The notes under the pieces were generated by a model. The model saw only the letters and a list, made by a program, of their open reading frames with translations, did not search any database and was not told the DNA's origin. Shown in pieces: positions 1 through 8,046 of a stretch of 64,000 bases of DNA. Each line of letters starts with the position of its first letter. Position 1 is the stretch's first letter. The position numbers were made by a program, and so were the translations under genes. The stretch covers positions 49,128 through 113,127 of the forward strand of contig PJLO01000004.1 of NCBI GenBank assembly GCA_003010405.1, written 5' to 3'. The DNA is from Acidobacteriota bacterium (lineage in GTDB: Bacteria > Acidobacteriota > Terriglobia > Terriglobales > Acidobacteriaceae).

Positions 1-1
1 G

Positions 2-1168
2 GCCATCGCCTATCTGGCAAACAAGCTCGCCAGCCGATTGCGTCAGGCCGAGGTTGAACTGAAGGACAAGAGTTTTGAGCTGGAGAACCTCCAGGTTCTG
101 CATGAGTGCATTGTGCAGTCCACCTCCAGTGGCCTCATCATCACCGCGCTGGACGGCGTCATCAAATTAGTTAATCCCGCGGCACAGTTATTGCTGGGAC
201 GTAGTGAGGCGGATTTCGATAGCCTCAACGTGCAGGATCTCTTCTTCGACGCTCTTTCCGTTCCTAATGCACCGCGCAATGAGGTACGGGCTCAAACTCC
301 CAGCGGCGCAAGAAAGATGTTTGGCGTAGGTTGCAGCTCCCTGCTCGGTACCGGCGGAACCGCTGTAGGCTACATTTACACCTTCACTGATCTTACGGAA
401 ATTCGCCGTTTGGAGCGGGAACTCCGTCTCCGCGACCGTCTTGCCGCCGTCGGACGCCTCGCTTCCGGTATCGCCCATGAAATCCGGAATCCGCTTTCTT
501 CCATTGCCGGTTCCGTCAAGATGCTCTCCGGCATCGCCGCTCTTACGGAAGATCAGCGCGCCCTGCTCGATATTGTCACCCGCGAGTCCGAGCGCCTAAA
601 CGCAATCATCTCGGACTTCCTTACCTACTCGAGAGATCGCAAGATTGAGCTTACGAGAGTGAATCTCTGTCAGCTTCTCGCCGACACCTTGACCTTGCTT
701 GAGAACCGCGATTCCAACATCAACATCGAACGCGCCTGCTCCGATCCCACGGCCATGACCGAAGGCGATGGCGACAAGCTCAAGCAGGTCTTCTGGAATC
801 TCAGCAGCAACGCCCTTCGAGCCATGCCCAACGGCGGAACTCTAAGCGTCTTGCTCGACTCGTTTGAGGGCAACTGGCGCATTCGGTTTAGGGATTCCGG
901 CGAGGGTATCCCGCCTCATCTCATTGAAAAGATCTTTGAACCCTTCCAGTCTGGATTTGAAGGCGGAACCGGCCTCGGCCTCGCCATCGTCTATCGGATC
1001 ATTCAGGATCACAATGCGAGCATCTCCGTGCGCTCCGAGCCCGGACAGGGAACAGAATTCACGTTGCTCTTTCGCCAGCTCGCGCCTGAGCAACTTGACC
1101 CTTCGATTGAATTGAATTCGCAAGCTTCCAAATCCAAGAGCCTCGGCCACAGCGCGGAAAGCAGGTAG
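2..1168 (+). CDS. PAS-domain sensor histidine kinase, 5' end outside window (PilS/NtrB type)
   Basis: The frame is open to the left edge, so the N-terminus is missing. The first visible TTG/ATG-like codons are not the real start. What remains is a linker, a PAS domain (about residues 20-110 of the visible part), a HisKA dimerisation domain with the phospho-acceptor His in GIAHEIRNPLSSI, and a HATPase_c domain with the N box (FWNLSSNALRAMPNGG) and G boxes (DSGEGIPP, GGTGLGLAIV). It should autophosphorylate and pass phosphate to the response regulator that starts three bases downstream. The kinase/NtrC-type regulator pairing is typical of PilS-PilR and NtrB-NtrC systems. The signal cannot be read because the sensor part is off-window. 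Confidence 0.93.
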   Translation, partial: AIAYLANKLASRLRQAEVELKDKSFELENLQVLHECIVQSTSSGLIITALDGVIKLVNPAAQLLLGRSEADFDSLNVQDLFFDALSVPNAPRNEVRAQTPSGARKMFGVGCSSLLGTGGTAVGYIYTFTDLTEIRRLERELRLRDRLAAVGRLASGIAHEIRNPLSSIAGSVKMLSGIAALTEDQRALLDIVTRESERLNAIISDFLTYSRDRKIELTRVNLCQLLADTLTLLENRDSNINIERACSDPTAMTEGDGDKLKQVFWNLSSNALRAMPNGGTLSVLLDSFEGNWRIRFRDSGEGIPPHLIEKIFEPFQSGFEGGTGLGLAIVYRIIQDHNASISVRSEPGQGTEFTLLFRQLAPEQLDPSIELNSQASKSKSLGHSAESR

Positions 1169-1170
1169 TC

Positions 1171-2547
1171 ATGGGACACATCCTCGTCTGTGATGACGAA
1201 CGGTCCATTTGCCAGATGTTACAGATTGCGTTCCAGAATCAGGGACACCGCGTGGAAACGGTGACCTCCGGCGATCAAGCTTGCCACAAGATTGACTCCA
1301 CTCTTTACGATGTCGTGGTTACAGATGTACGTATGCCGCGCGTCACCGGCATGGAAGTACTCCAGCACTCGCGCCGCGTTTCTCCGGATACGATGGTTAT
1401 CGTCATCACCGCCGTTGACGACACCGAAGTACCAATCAAAGCTCTGAACGCCGGAGCCTTTTACTACATCCGCAAAGGTCCGAAACTTCTTGAAGATGTT
1501 TTGAGCGCCACTGCTTTGGCCATGGACCGCGTCCAGCTCCGCCAGCAGAATGCCGTTCTCAAGCGTGACGCCGCGCAGCACAACTCGCTCGAAAACCTGA
1601 TCGGCGAGAGCGAAGCCATGAACAAGCTCAAGCAAACGATCCGCACCATCGCCGCCGCCAACAGCACCGTCATCATCAGCGGCGAGAGCGGCACGGGCAA
1701 GGAACTTGTAGCCCGCGCCATCCACGCCTGCTCTCCGCGCTCCAGCGAACCCTTCGTGAGCGTGAACTGCGGCGCATTTCCGGAAACTCTTCTGGAAAGC
1801 GAACTCTTCGGCTATGTCAAAGGAGCTTTCACTGGTGCCACGGCCAACAAGCGCGGACTCTTCGAACTCGCCAGCGGCGGTACTATTTTTCTTGATGAAA
1901 TCGGCGAAACCACTCTATCCATGCAGGTCAAACTCCTTCGCGTCTTGCAGGAGCGCTGCATCCGTCCTGTCGGCGGAGGCCAGGAAAGCCCGGTCGACGT
2001 GCGCGTCATCGCCGCTACCAACAGGAATCTTCTCCAGCAGGTGCAGGACGGCCATTTCCGCGAAGACCTTTATTACCGCCTCAGCGTGATTCCCATAGAG
2101 GTTCCTCCTCTGCGCGATCGGGGCGAAGACGTAATCCTGCTCGCCAATCATTTTCTTAAGAAGTTTGCCGTACAGATGGGCAAGAATATCGTGCGCCTTT
2201 CTCCGGAGAGCCTCAACATCATGAAAGGCTATGATTGGCCCGGCAACGTCCGTGTTCTGGAAAACACCATAGAACGTGCCGTCGCCATGTCCACGGAAGA
2301 GGAACTGCGCGTCGAACTTACCAACTCCAGCGTCAATACCATCCCTGCGGCTACTGCCAACGGAGCCTTCGGCGTGGTTCTTCCCCCGGAGGGACTGGAT
2401 CTTGAGCGTTACATCGCCGACGTAGAAAAAAGCCTTCTGCAGTCAGCCCTGCGCCGCTGCAACGGAGTGCAGACCCGCGCCGCTGAAATCCTTAAACTCA
2501 GCTACCGCAGCTTCCGCCACATGATGAAAAAATATGATCTCTCATAA
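1171..2547 (+). CDS. Sigma-54-dependent response regulator, NtrC/PilR family
   Basis: The 458-aa protein has three domains. The receiver carries phospho-acceptor Asp52 (VVVTDVRMP). The AAA+ domain has Walker A GESGTGKE at 171-178, the sigma-54-contacting loop GAFTGA at 218-223 and Walker B GGTIFLDE at 236-243. The C-terminal Fis-type helix-turn-helix is near RAAEILKLSYRSFRHMM. All residues needed for ATP-driven open-complex formation with RpoN are present. The ATG lies directly after the kinase stop, so the two are probably co-transcribed. Targets cannot be read from the sequence. PilR is possible, but no pilin gene is in view. Confidence 0.95.
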   Translation: MGHILVCDDERSICQMLQIAFQNQGHRVETVTSGDQACHKIDSTLYDVVVTDVRMPRVTGMEVLQHSRRVSPDTMVIVITAVDDTEVPIKALNAGAFYYIRKGPKLLEDVLSATALAMDRVQLRQQNAVLKRDAAQHNSLENLIGESEAMNKLKQTIRTIAAANSTVIISGESGTGKELVARAIHACSPRSSEPFVSVNCGAFPETLLESELFGYVKGAFTGATANKRGLFELASGGTIFLDEIGETTLSMQVKLLRVLQERCIRPVGGGQESPVDVRVIAATNRNLLQQVQDGHFREDLYYRLSVIPIEVPPLRDRGEDVILLANHFLKKFAVQMGKNIVRLSPESLNIMKGYDWPGNVRVLENTIERAVAMSTEEELRVELTNSSVNTIPAATANGAFGVVLPPEGLDLERYIADVEKSLLQSALRRCNGVQTRAAEILKLSYRSFRHMMKKYDLS

Positions 2548-2627
2548 TCATTGAGAACGTGGAAACTGGCTCACACCTTCTTCGGGTTGGTGTGGAAATG
2601 GCTTCGGCTAGACCGGTTTGCATGAAG

Positions 2628-3223
2628 CTATATTCCATAGCCGCAGTGCTTGAACCAGGCTGCGGCGTTGTCGGGGGTGATGGTGGCCAGAGCCAGAGCG
2701 GCCGCTTGTTCGAGAGCTTCCAGCAGACGGGGCTTGGCGGAGCGGAGCAACTGTTTGATCTTTGACCACGCCTTTTCAATTGGGTTGTAGTCCGGCGAGT
2801 AAGGCGGAAGGTAGAGCAGTTGTGCGCCTCGGGCCTCGATCAACTCGCGCACGCCTGCAACTTTGTGGGCGCTCAAATTATCCATCACCACGACGTGTCC
2901 CGTTTGCAGCCTGGGGCACAAGACGTGCTCCACATAGGCCAGGAAAACATCGGCATCGGTCGGTGACTCGATGGTCATGCTGGCCAGCATGCCTTGCCAA
3001 CTGATCGCGCCGATCAGGGTCAAGGTCCGCCAGTGCCCAGCCGGAGTGGCATCGACGACCCGCTCGCCGCGCAAGGCGCGCCCATAACGGCGAGTCATCT
3101 CTGTGGTCACACCGCTTTCATCCAGAAAGACCAGTTGGCACGGGTCGATTTGGCTGACCTGCTCCCACCACGCTTGCCGTTTGCGGCGGCCCTCTTCGCT
3201 GTCTTGTTCAGCGGCGTGAAGCG
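2628..3223 (-). CDS. IS630 transposase, second frame (DDE catalytic domain)
   Basis: This frame supplies the DDE catalytic domain: first Asp in LVFLDESG (upstream of the first ATG, which is at 3110), second Asp in [10 protein letters not shown], and the final acidic residue in [15 protein letters not shown]. Because the first catalytic Asp lies upstream of any ATG, the domain is functional only when joined to the upstream HTH frame at the A8 tract. The C-terminus ends 17 bp inside the element's left inverted repeat. All catalytic residues are intact, so the element may still be active if slippage occurs. Confidence 0.83.
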
Positions 3224-3579
3224 TTTTTTTTACGCCGCAGCTGCATGCGGTGCAGAAGCCGGCTCATCTGCGAGCGGCTGATCTCGATCCGCAGTTCATT
3301 CCACAAGACCTGCCGTAACTCGGCCAGCGTCGCATCCGGGTTGGCGCGAACCTGGTCCTGCAACAAACGCTCCGCCTCCGCCGTCACCCGGCTGACCGGA
3401 CCATAACGCGGCTGCGGTATGCGCTCCATGACCCCGGTTCGCAGAAGCTGCTGCCGAATCTTCTTCGCATACGGCAGGCTCACGCCAAATCGCTCGGACA
3501 GCTTCCGCAAACTCTCTTCCCCACGCTCGTAGGCAGCAAGAAACTTGCACCGAAGATCATCGGAATACGCTCGCGCCAT
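3208..3579 (-). CDS. IS630 transposase, first frame (helix-turn-helix domain)
   Basis: This 123-aa frame encodes the DNA-binding part of an IS630-type transposase. A helix-turn-helix lies around [17 protein letters not shown] (residues 24-40), followed by a second winged-helix segment ending in [10 protein letters not shown] and a stop. The frame enters an A8 homopolymer (T8 on the plus strand, 3224-3231). Dropping one A gives [11 protein letters not shown], which continues into the catalytic frame. The full transposase therefore needs a +1-type shift or transcriptional slippage there. Without slippage, only this DNA-binding fragment is made and might act as a repressor. Confidence 0.85.
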   Translation of the reverse strand: MARAYSDDLRCKFLAAYERGEESLRKLSERFGVSLPYAKKIRQQLLRTGVMERIPQPRYGPVSRVTAEAERLLQDQVRANPDATLAELRQVLWNELRIEISRSQMSRLLHRMQLRRKKNASRR

Positions 3580-3662
3580 CGTTGATGTGTCACGGAAGAA
3601 CTGCCAGCCTCAGTAGAGTACCTCCCAACATTTTCCAGGCATATACCTTTTAAGGAACCGGT

Positions 3663-4997
3663 CTAATCCTGTTTCCGTCGCAGGACAGCGGCGAAGAACC
3701 CGTCGCACGGGTGAATTCCGGGCAAGGTTCGCAGGAACGGCCCGCGCACCAGCGTCTTCGGATCATTCCAGGCCAGCTCCCCTGAGCTTTTCAACTCCTC
3801 CAGCACGCTCTCGCAGTCCACCAGCGCAAGTGCATTCTCACCTTGTAAAACCTGTTCTACAACGCGCTCACCCTCTTCGGCTTCCAGCGAGCAGGTGGAG
3901 TAAATCAATCTTCCGCCCGGAGCCAGCGCGGCGGTAGCCGAACGCAATATCGATATCTGTAAATCTTGCAGTCCTTGCAAATCCTCAGCTTTCAACCGCC
4001 ACTTGATCTCTGGATTCCCGGCCAGTGTTCCTGTTCCGCTGCACGGCACGTCGGCCAGCACGCGGTCGAACTTTTCGGAGAACTCCATGGCTGTCACATT
4101 GCCGGTCAAAACCTTCACGTTCGTCGCAGCAACCCTCTGTCGTAGCACCTGTGCGCGATGTTCGTGCAATTCGACCGCAGTGATTTTCGCGCCCGGATTG
4201 CGCGCTGCAATTGCCGAGGTCTTTCCTCCCGGAGCTGCGCAGCAATCCAGTATCCGCTCGCATTTGCCTATTAGCGCCGCCACCAGTTGTGACGCTTCGT
4301 CCTGCACCGCCACACGATGTTCGCGAAAGGGAATGCTGTGCGCGAGGTCGCCCGAGACCAGCTGGCGCGCGCTCGTAAGCAGTGCGCCGGGTGCGAGCCG
4401 TATGCCAGCCCCGGCCAGTTCTTCCTCTGCGTCCGGCGTGCAGAGCCGCAACGCCGGGCACGGCGCATGTTGATCCGCCGTACAAATTGCTCGTGCCGCC
4501 TCATATCCATACATGTCAATCCAGCGCGCAACGATCCATTCCGGATGCGCGAACTCCGCGGCCAGTCCCGACGAGTTCTCGGGACTGGTGGTCACGACGG
4601 GAGATTTTGCGTTTGCCGAAAGCTTGCGCAGCACTGCATTTGCAAAAGGTGCGGCCGAACGCTTTCCCGAATGCTTCACCAGTTCCACGCTCTCGTGAAC
4701 CGCAGCGTGCGCGGGTATGCGTTCTAAATGAGCGAGCTGACATGCGCCCAGTCGCAGCGCAATGCGCACTTCGACATCAAGGCGGGAAATCTTTTGTGAA
4801 GAGTATTTCGCAATCCGGGCATCAAGCTCCGACTGCCATCGCAGAGTACTCATCACCAACTCGTAGGTAAGTGCGCGGTCCTCGCGTGAGAGCTGATTCA
4901 TGCGTGGCGCATTCAGCAGTTCGGACGCGTAGGCCCCGTCGCGCTCCACGCGCAAAAGAATCTCGTAGGCAAATGAGCGAGCAGGCGAGACCGCCAT
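3663..4997 (-). CDS. rsmB: 16S rRNA (cytosine-967 C5)-methyltransferase RsmB
   Basis: The 444-aa protein has an N-terminal NusB-like RNA-binding domain (about 1-135) and a C-terminal Rossmann methyltransferase. The SAM loop reads DCCAAPGGKTSAIA. Catalytic cysteines are in VLADVPCSGTGT and IYSTCSLEAEEGE, the two-Cys arrangement of RNA m5C methyltransferases. It methylates C967 of 16S rRNA. It begins one base after the fmt stop, the classical def-fmt-rsmB order. The stop codon TAG lies across the IS630 junction: TA is the duplicated target and G is the first base of the element. The uninterrupted sequence would also have read TAG, so the protein is not altered. Confidence 0.96.
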   Translation of the reverse strand: MAVSPARSFAYEILLRVERDGAYASELLNAPRMNQLSREDRALTYELVMSTLRWQSELDARIAKYSSQKISRLDVEVRIALRLGACQLAHLERIPAHAAVHESVELVKHSGKRSAAPFANAVLRKLSANAKSPVVTTSPENSSGLAAEFAHPEWIVARWIDMYGYEAARAICTADQHAPCPALRLCTPDAEEELAGAGIRLAPGALLTSARQLVSGDLAHSIPFREHRVAVQDEASQLVAALIGKCERILDCCAAPGGKTSAIAARNPGAKITAVELHEHRAQVLRQRVAATNVKVLTGNVTAMEFSEKFDRVLADVPCSGTGTLAGNPEIKWRLKAEDLQGLQDLQISILRSATAALAPGGRLIYSTCSLEAEEGERVVEQVLQGENALALVDCESVLEELKSSGELAWNDPKTLVRGPFLRTLPGIHPCDGFFAAVLRRKQD

Positions 4998-4998
4998 C

Positions 4999-5934
4999 TT
5001 AATTTCCTAATCTTTCGCCAGGCTTGGGCTGATATCCGTTGATGAACTCGCGGGCGTTCATGCGGCGTTTGCCTTCGAGTTGCAATTCGTCGATGGCAAT
5101 TGTTGACCCAGCGCCGCACACTGCCAGCAGCCGCTCGCCTGCTATCTCAATCTTTCCAGCAGCAAGGGCGGGCGATTCGGCATAGACAGAGATCGCGTGT
5201 AGCGTCAGCTGCTTGCCACGAAATGTGGTGAATGCTCCGGGCCACGGCTGGAAACCGCGATAGCGGTTGCAGATCGTCTGCGCACTGCGCGCAAAATCGA
5301 TTCGTCCATCATCGCGTGTCAGAATCGGCGCGAGAGTTGCAAGAGCGTCATTCTGCGGGGTTGGCTGCAAGCGATGTTCTGCCAGCATAGCCAGGGTTTC
5401 TACCAGCAGTTCCGATCCCATCTCGGCCAGGCGGGGAGCCAGTGTCACGCTCGTATCGTCGTCATGGACCGGCATTTCGCGTTGCAGCAGAATGTCTCCC
5501 GTATCCAGTCCTTCATCAATCCGCATGGTCGTGTTGCCGGTAACACTCTCGCCGGATGCGATCGCCCATTGAATTGGCGCGGCTCCGCGATATTTCGGCA
5601 GTAGCGACGCATGCAGATTAATGTTGCCGTGCGCGGGCAGGTCGAGCATCCATCGCGGAATAATGCGTCCGTAGCCGACAACCACAATGCACTCAGGAGA
5701 AAGGGCCTCGAGTTGGGCTCGGAATTCAGTGTTGTTCTTGATTTTCTCAGGCTGCACGATTGGCAGCGCGAGTTCAATCGTCTTCTGCTTTACCGGCGAA
5801 AAAGCCAGTTCCATTCCACGGCCCTTGGGACGATCCGGTTGGGTTACAACCAGTGAGACTTCATGGCCGGCGCGAACCAGCGCCTCCAGAGGAGGAACCG
5901 CAAACATCGGAGTACCGCAATATACAAGCTTCAC
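4999..5934 (-). CDS. fmt: Methionyl-tRNA formyltransferase
   Basis: The protein formylates initiator Met-tRNA with 10-formyl-tetrahydrofolate. Catalytic Asn and His are in INLHASLLPKYRGAAPIQW and the catalytic Asp in DEGLDTGDIL. The N-terminus VKLVYCGTPMFAVPPLEAL matches the family start, so I choose the GTG at 5934, giving 311 aa, the usual length. The frame stays open upstream to 5994 but that stretch overlaps a hairpin and adds residues unlike the family. It follows def and precedes rsmB on the same strand. Confidence 0.95.
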   Translation of the reverse strand: MKLVYCGTPMFAVPPLEALVRAGHEVSLVVTQPDRPKGRGMELAFSPVKQKTIELALPIVQPEKIKNNTEFRAQLEALSPECIVVVGYGRIIPRWMLDLPAHGNINLHASLLPKYRGAAPIQWAIASGESVTGNTTMRIDEGLDTGDILLQREMPVHDDDTSVTLAPRLAEMGSELLVETLAMLAEHRLQPTPQNDALATLAPILTRDDGRIDFARSAQTICNRYRGFQPWPGAFTTFRGKQLTLHAISVYAESPALAAGKIEIAGERLLAVCGAGSTIAIDELQLEGKRRMNAREFINGYQPKPGERLGN

Positions 5935-5977
5935 ACAATTGATTGTAGCGGCTGGAGCAGACAACGTCAGTACCTGA

Positions 5978-6014
5978 ACTGAGAAGCCCCGCAATGTGTG
6001 CGCGGCTTCTCAGT
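5978..6014. repeat. Perfect 11-bp inverted repeat between def and fmt
   Basis: ACTGAGAAGCC (5978-5988) pairs perfectly with GGCTTCTCAGT (6004-6014) around a 15-base loop. No T-run follows on either strand, so it is not a clear intrinsic terminator. It could be an attenuating or RNA-stabilising hairpin in the def-fmt transcript. Confidence 0.6.
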
Positions 6015-6035
6015 CTTGCAGTCTGGCCTTGCTTT

Positions 6036-6545
6036 TTACCACTCGCCCTGGCGCTGGAGGCGCCTGATTTTGCGTTTTATCATGTCGCGCTTGAGCGAGG
6101 AGAGGCGGTGAATGTAAAGCATACCGTTGAGGTGATCGATCTCATGCTGGAAGGCACGCGCCAGCAGGTCTTCGCCGGTCTTTTCATACCAATTTCCATT
6201 CACGTCCTGCGCCTTGATGGTCACACGCTTGCCGCGTGTGAGATTCTCGCGGAAATCGGGGATGGAAAGGCACCCTTCACCGCCGGTCTGCGTACCTTCC
6301 ATGCTGATGATCTCGGGATTAGCCAGCACGAGCCGTGCCTCAGGATCTTCTTTAAAGGAAGTGTCGATGACGGAAAGGCGCAGCGAAATTCCGATCTGTG
6401 GCGCGGCAAGTCCGACGCCCTGCGCCTCATACATAGACTCAAACATGTCATCGACAAGCTTCTTCAACTTGTCACCGAACTCAATTACCGGCGCGGCGGG
6501 AGTCTCCAGCACCGGATCGCCGTATTTCACAATTGGATATATCAT
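6036..6545 (-). CDS. def: Peptide deformylase
   Basis: The 169-aa metalloenzyme removes the N-formyl group from nascent proteins. All three family motifs are intact: GVGLAAPQIG, EGCLSIP (metal-binding Cys) and QHEIDHLNG (two metal-binding His and catalytic Glu). The C-terminus is extended and basic (KRDMIKRKIRRLQRQ). The gene starts 12 bp after aroC and is about 100 bp before fmt. Formylation and deformylation enzymes are thus encoded together. Confidence 0.97.
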   Translation of the reverse strand: MIYPIVKYGDPVLETPAAPVIEFGDKLKKLVDDMFESMYEAQGVGLAAPQIGISLRLSVIDTSFKEDPEARLVLANPEIISMEGTQTGGEGCLSIPDFRENLTRGKRVTIKAQDVNGNWYEKTGEDLLARAFQHEIDHLNGMLYIHRLSSLKRDMIKRKIRRLQRQGEW

Positions 6546-6557
6546 CTTTTTTCCGCT

Positions 6558-7766
6558 TCAATAGCTGCGAAGCTGCTCGCAGTATCCGTCGTAATTCCGG
6601 CGAAGTTCAACGAGCGAATCGCCACCAAATTTCTCCAGCGCAGCCGTTGCCAGCACTAACGCTACCATGGCCTCGCCCACCACTCCGCCTGCGGGAACCG
6701 CACATACATCTGAACGTTCGTAGGCAGCCTTTACGGGCTCGCGGCTGGCAAAATCGACGGAACCCAGGGGGCGCCGCAGCGTCGAGATCGGTTTCAGGTG
6801 GCCGCGTACCACTATATCGCAGCCATTCGAGATCCCGCCCTCAACACCGCCAGCGTGATTGCCAGCACGAGTGAAATTCGTAAAATTCGAGCGCACGGTT
6901 CCGGCAGGCTCCGTATTCTGGCCTGCGCGACTCGAGTAGCCAATCTCATCCTGTGCCGCCGAGCCATGTGAAGCAGCGGCAAGGACCCCATCGCCGATTT
7001 CAACCGCTTTTACTGCCTGGATCGACATCACTGCCGAGGCCAGCTTCGCGTCCAGACGCTCGTCCCAGTTGGCGTATGTCCCAAGCCCGGGCGGAACGTT
7101 ATGCGCAACCACTTCAAAAACTCCGCCGATAGTATCGCCATTGCCCAGCACCGCGTCTACCTCAGCCTTCATTCGCTGCTCGGATTCCTGATCGGCGCAG
7201 TTCAAGGAGATTTCGTTTTTCGAGGCCAGCATCCGGAGTTCCTCAAATGAAACAGCGCGCGATATGCGTGCGCTGCCCACTTGAATAACATGGCTGAGGA
7301 CCTCGATGTCCAAGGCTGCGAGCACCTGCTTGGCAATCGCTCCCGCTGCGACGCGCGCCGCTGTTTCGCGGGCGCTTGCGCGTTCCAGAATGTAGCGAGC
7401 CTCCGGCAGGTTGTATTTCAGCGCCCCTGCCAGATCTGCATGGCCTGGACGCGGGGATTTGACCGCCTTATGTTTTTCAGGGTCGCCCTCGCCGACCGGC
7501 AACGACTCATTCCAGTTCCGCCAGTCGCGATTTTCGATCAGCATCGCAACCGGAGACCCGATAGTGCGGCCGTGGCGCACCCCGCTGAGAATACGAGCGT
7601 GGTCGGACTCGATTTTCATGCGACCGCCACGACCGAATCCCTGTTGGCGTCGCCAGAGTTCGCGGTCAATATACGCCTCTGTGACGGAGATGCCAGCGGG
7701 CAATCCTGAGATGTTGGCGATTAGCGCTTCGCCATGTGACTCACCTGCGGTAAAAAAACGGAGCAT
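6558..7766 (-). CDS. aroC: Chorismate synthase
   Basis: The 402-aa enzyme converts 5-enolpyruvylshikimate 3-phosphate to chorismate, the last step of the shikimate pathway, using reduced FMN. The family signatures GESHG at residues 8-12, an RASARETAARVAAGA segment and the C-terminal GGVEGGISNG block are present. The length is normal. It is the first gene of the minus-strand aroC-def-fmt-rsmB run. Upstream to 8046 is an intergenic stretch of about 280 bp shared with the divergent kinase gene. Confidence 0.96.
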   Translation of the reverse strand: MLRFFTAGESHGEALIANISGLPAGISVTEAYIDRELWRRQQGFGRGGRMKIESDHARILSGVRHGRTIGSPVAMLIENRDWRNWNESLPVGEGDPEKHKAVKSPRPGHADLAGALKYNLPEARYILERASARETAARVAAGAIAKQVLAALDIEVLSHVIQVGSARISRAVSFEELRMLASKNEISLNCADQESEQRMKAEVDAVLGNGDTIGGVFEVVAHNVPPGLGTYANWDERLDAKLASAVMSIQAVKAVEIGDGVLAAASHGSAAQDEIGYSSRAGQNTEPAGTVRSNFTNFTRAGNHAGGVEGGISNGCDIVVRGHLKPISTLRRPLGSVDFASREPVKAAYERSDVCAVPAGGVVGEAMVALVLATAALEKFGGDSLVELRRNYDGYCEQLRSY

Positions 7767-8046
7767 AACAGAATTGTAACGGAAGGAGCGTTTTTTGCCT
7801 TTTTCAGGGAACTAAGGTTTTCTGGCGAGCTAAGAGATTCAAAATGGACTACGACATTAACTCTATAGAGAGTGTTTATCTCGGCTAATAGCGAAAGAGT
7901 ATATACGTTGCAGAAATTAGCATTGCACCTAAGTGATTCGCGTTAGAATGTCCCGAAGATCAAGAGGCGATGACGGTAAAACTAGGGTACTTAGTTACTA
8001 TTTACTACAGACAAAGCCTTATGTCCTTCTTTGCATCTAAGGAACC
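7767..8046. other. Divergent intergenic region between aroC and the GAF kinase
   Basis: This A/T-richer 280-bp stretch separates two divergent genes and must hold both promoters. I could not fix convincing -35/-10 pairs by eye. An AAGGAA ribosome-binding site lies just before the ATG at 8047. No ORF or RNA gene is supported. Confidence 0.4.

Larger units (their letters stand above)
2611..3663 (-). mobile_element. IS630-family insertion sequence, complete, with TA target duplication
   Basis: The ends are imperfect inverted repeats: 2611 onward reads GACCGGTTTGCATGAAG, and the reverse complement from 3663 reads GACCGGTTCCTTAAAAG. A further TATAT block matches deeper in both ends. TA dinucleotides at 2609-2610 and 3664-3665 are the IS630/Tc1-type target duplication. 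The roughly 1.05-kb element contains a two-frame transposase on the minus strand. It sits on the last codon of rsmB. Confidence 0.88.

Noticed and set aside
7767..8046. Riboswitch or small RNA upstream of aroC or the GAF kinase
   Set aside because: No conserved riboswitch core or terminator-bearing leader could be recognised.
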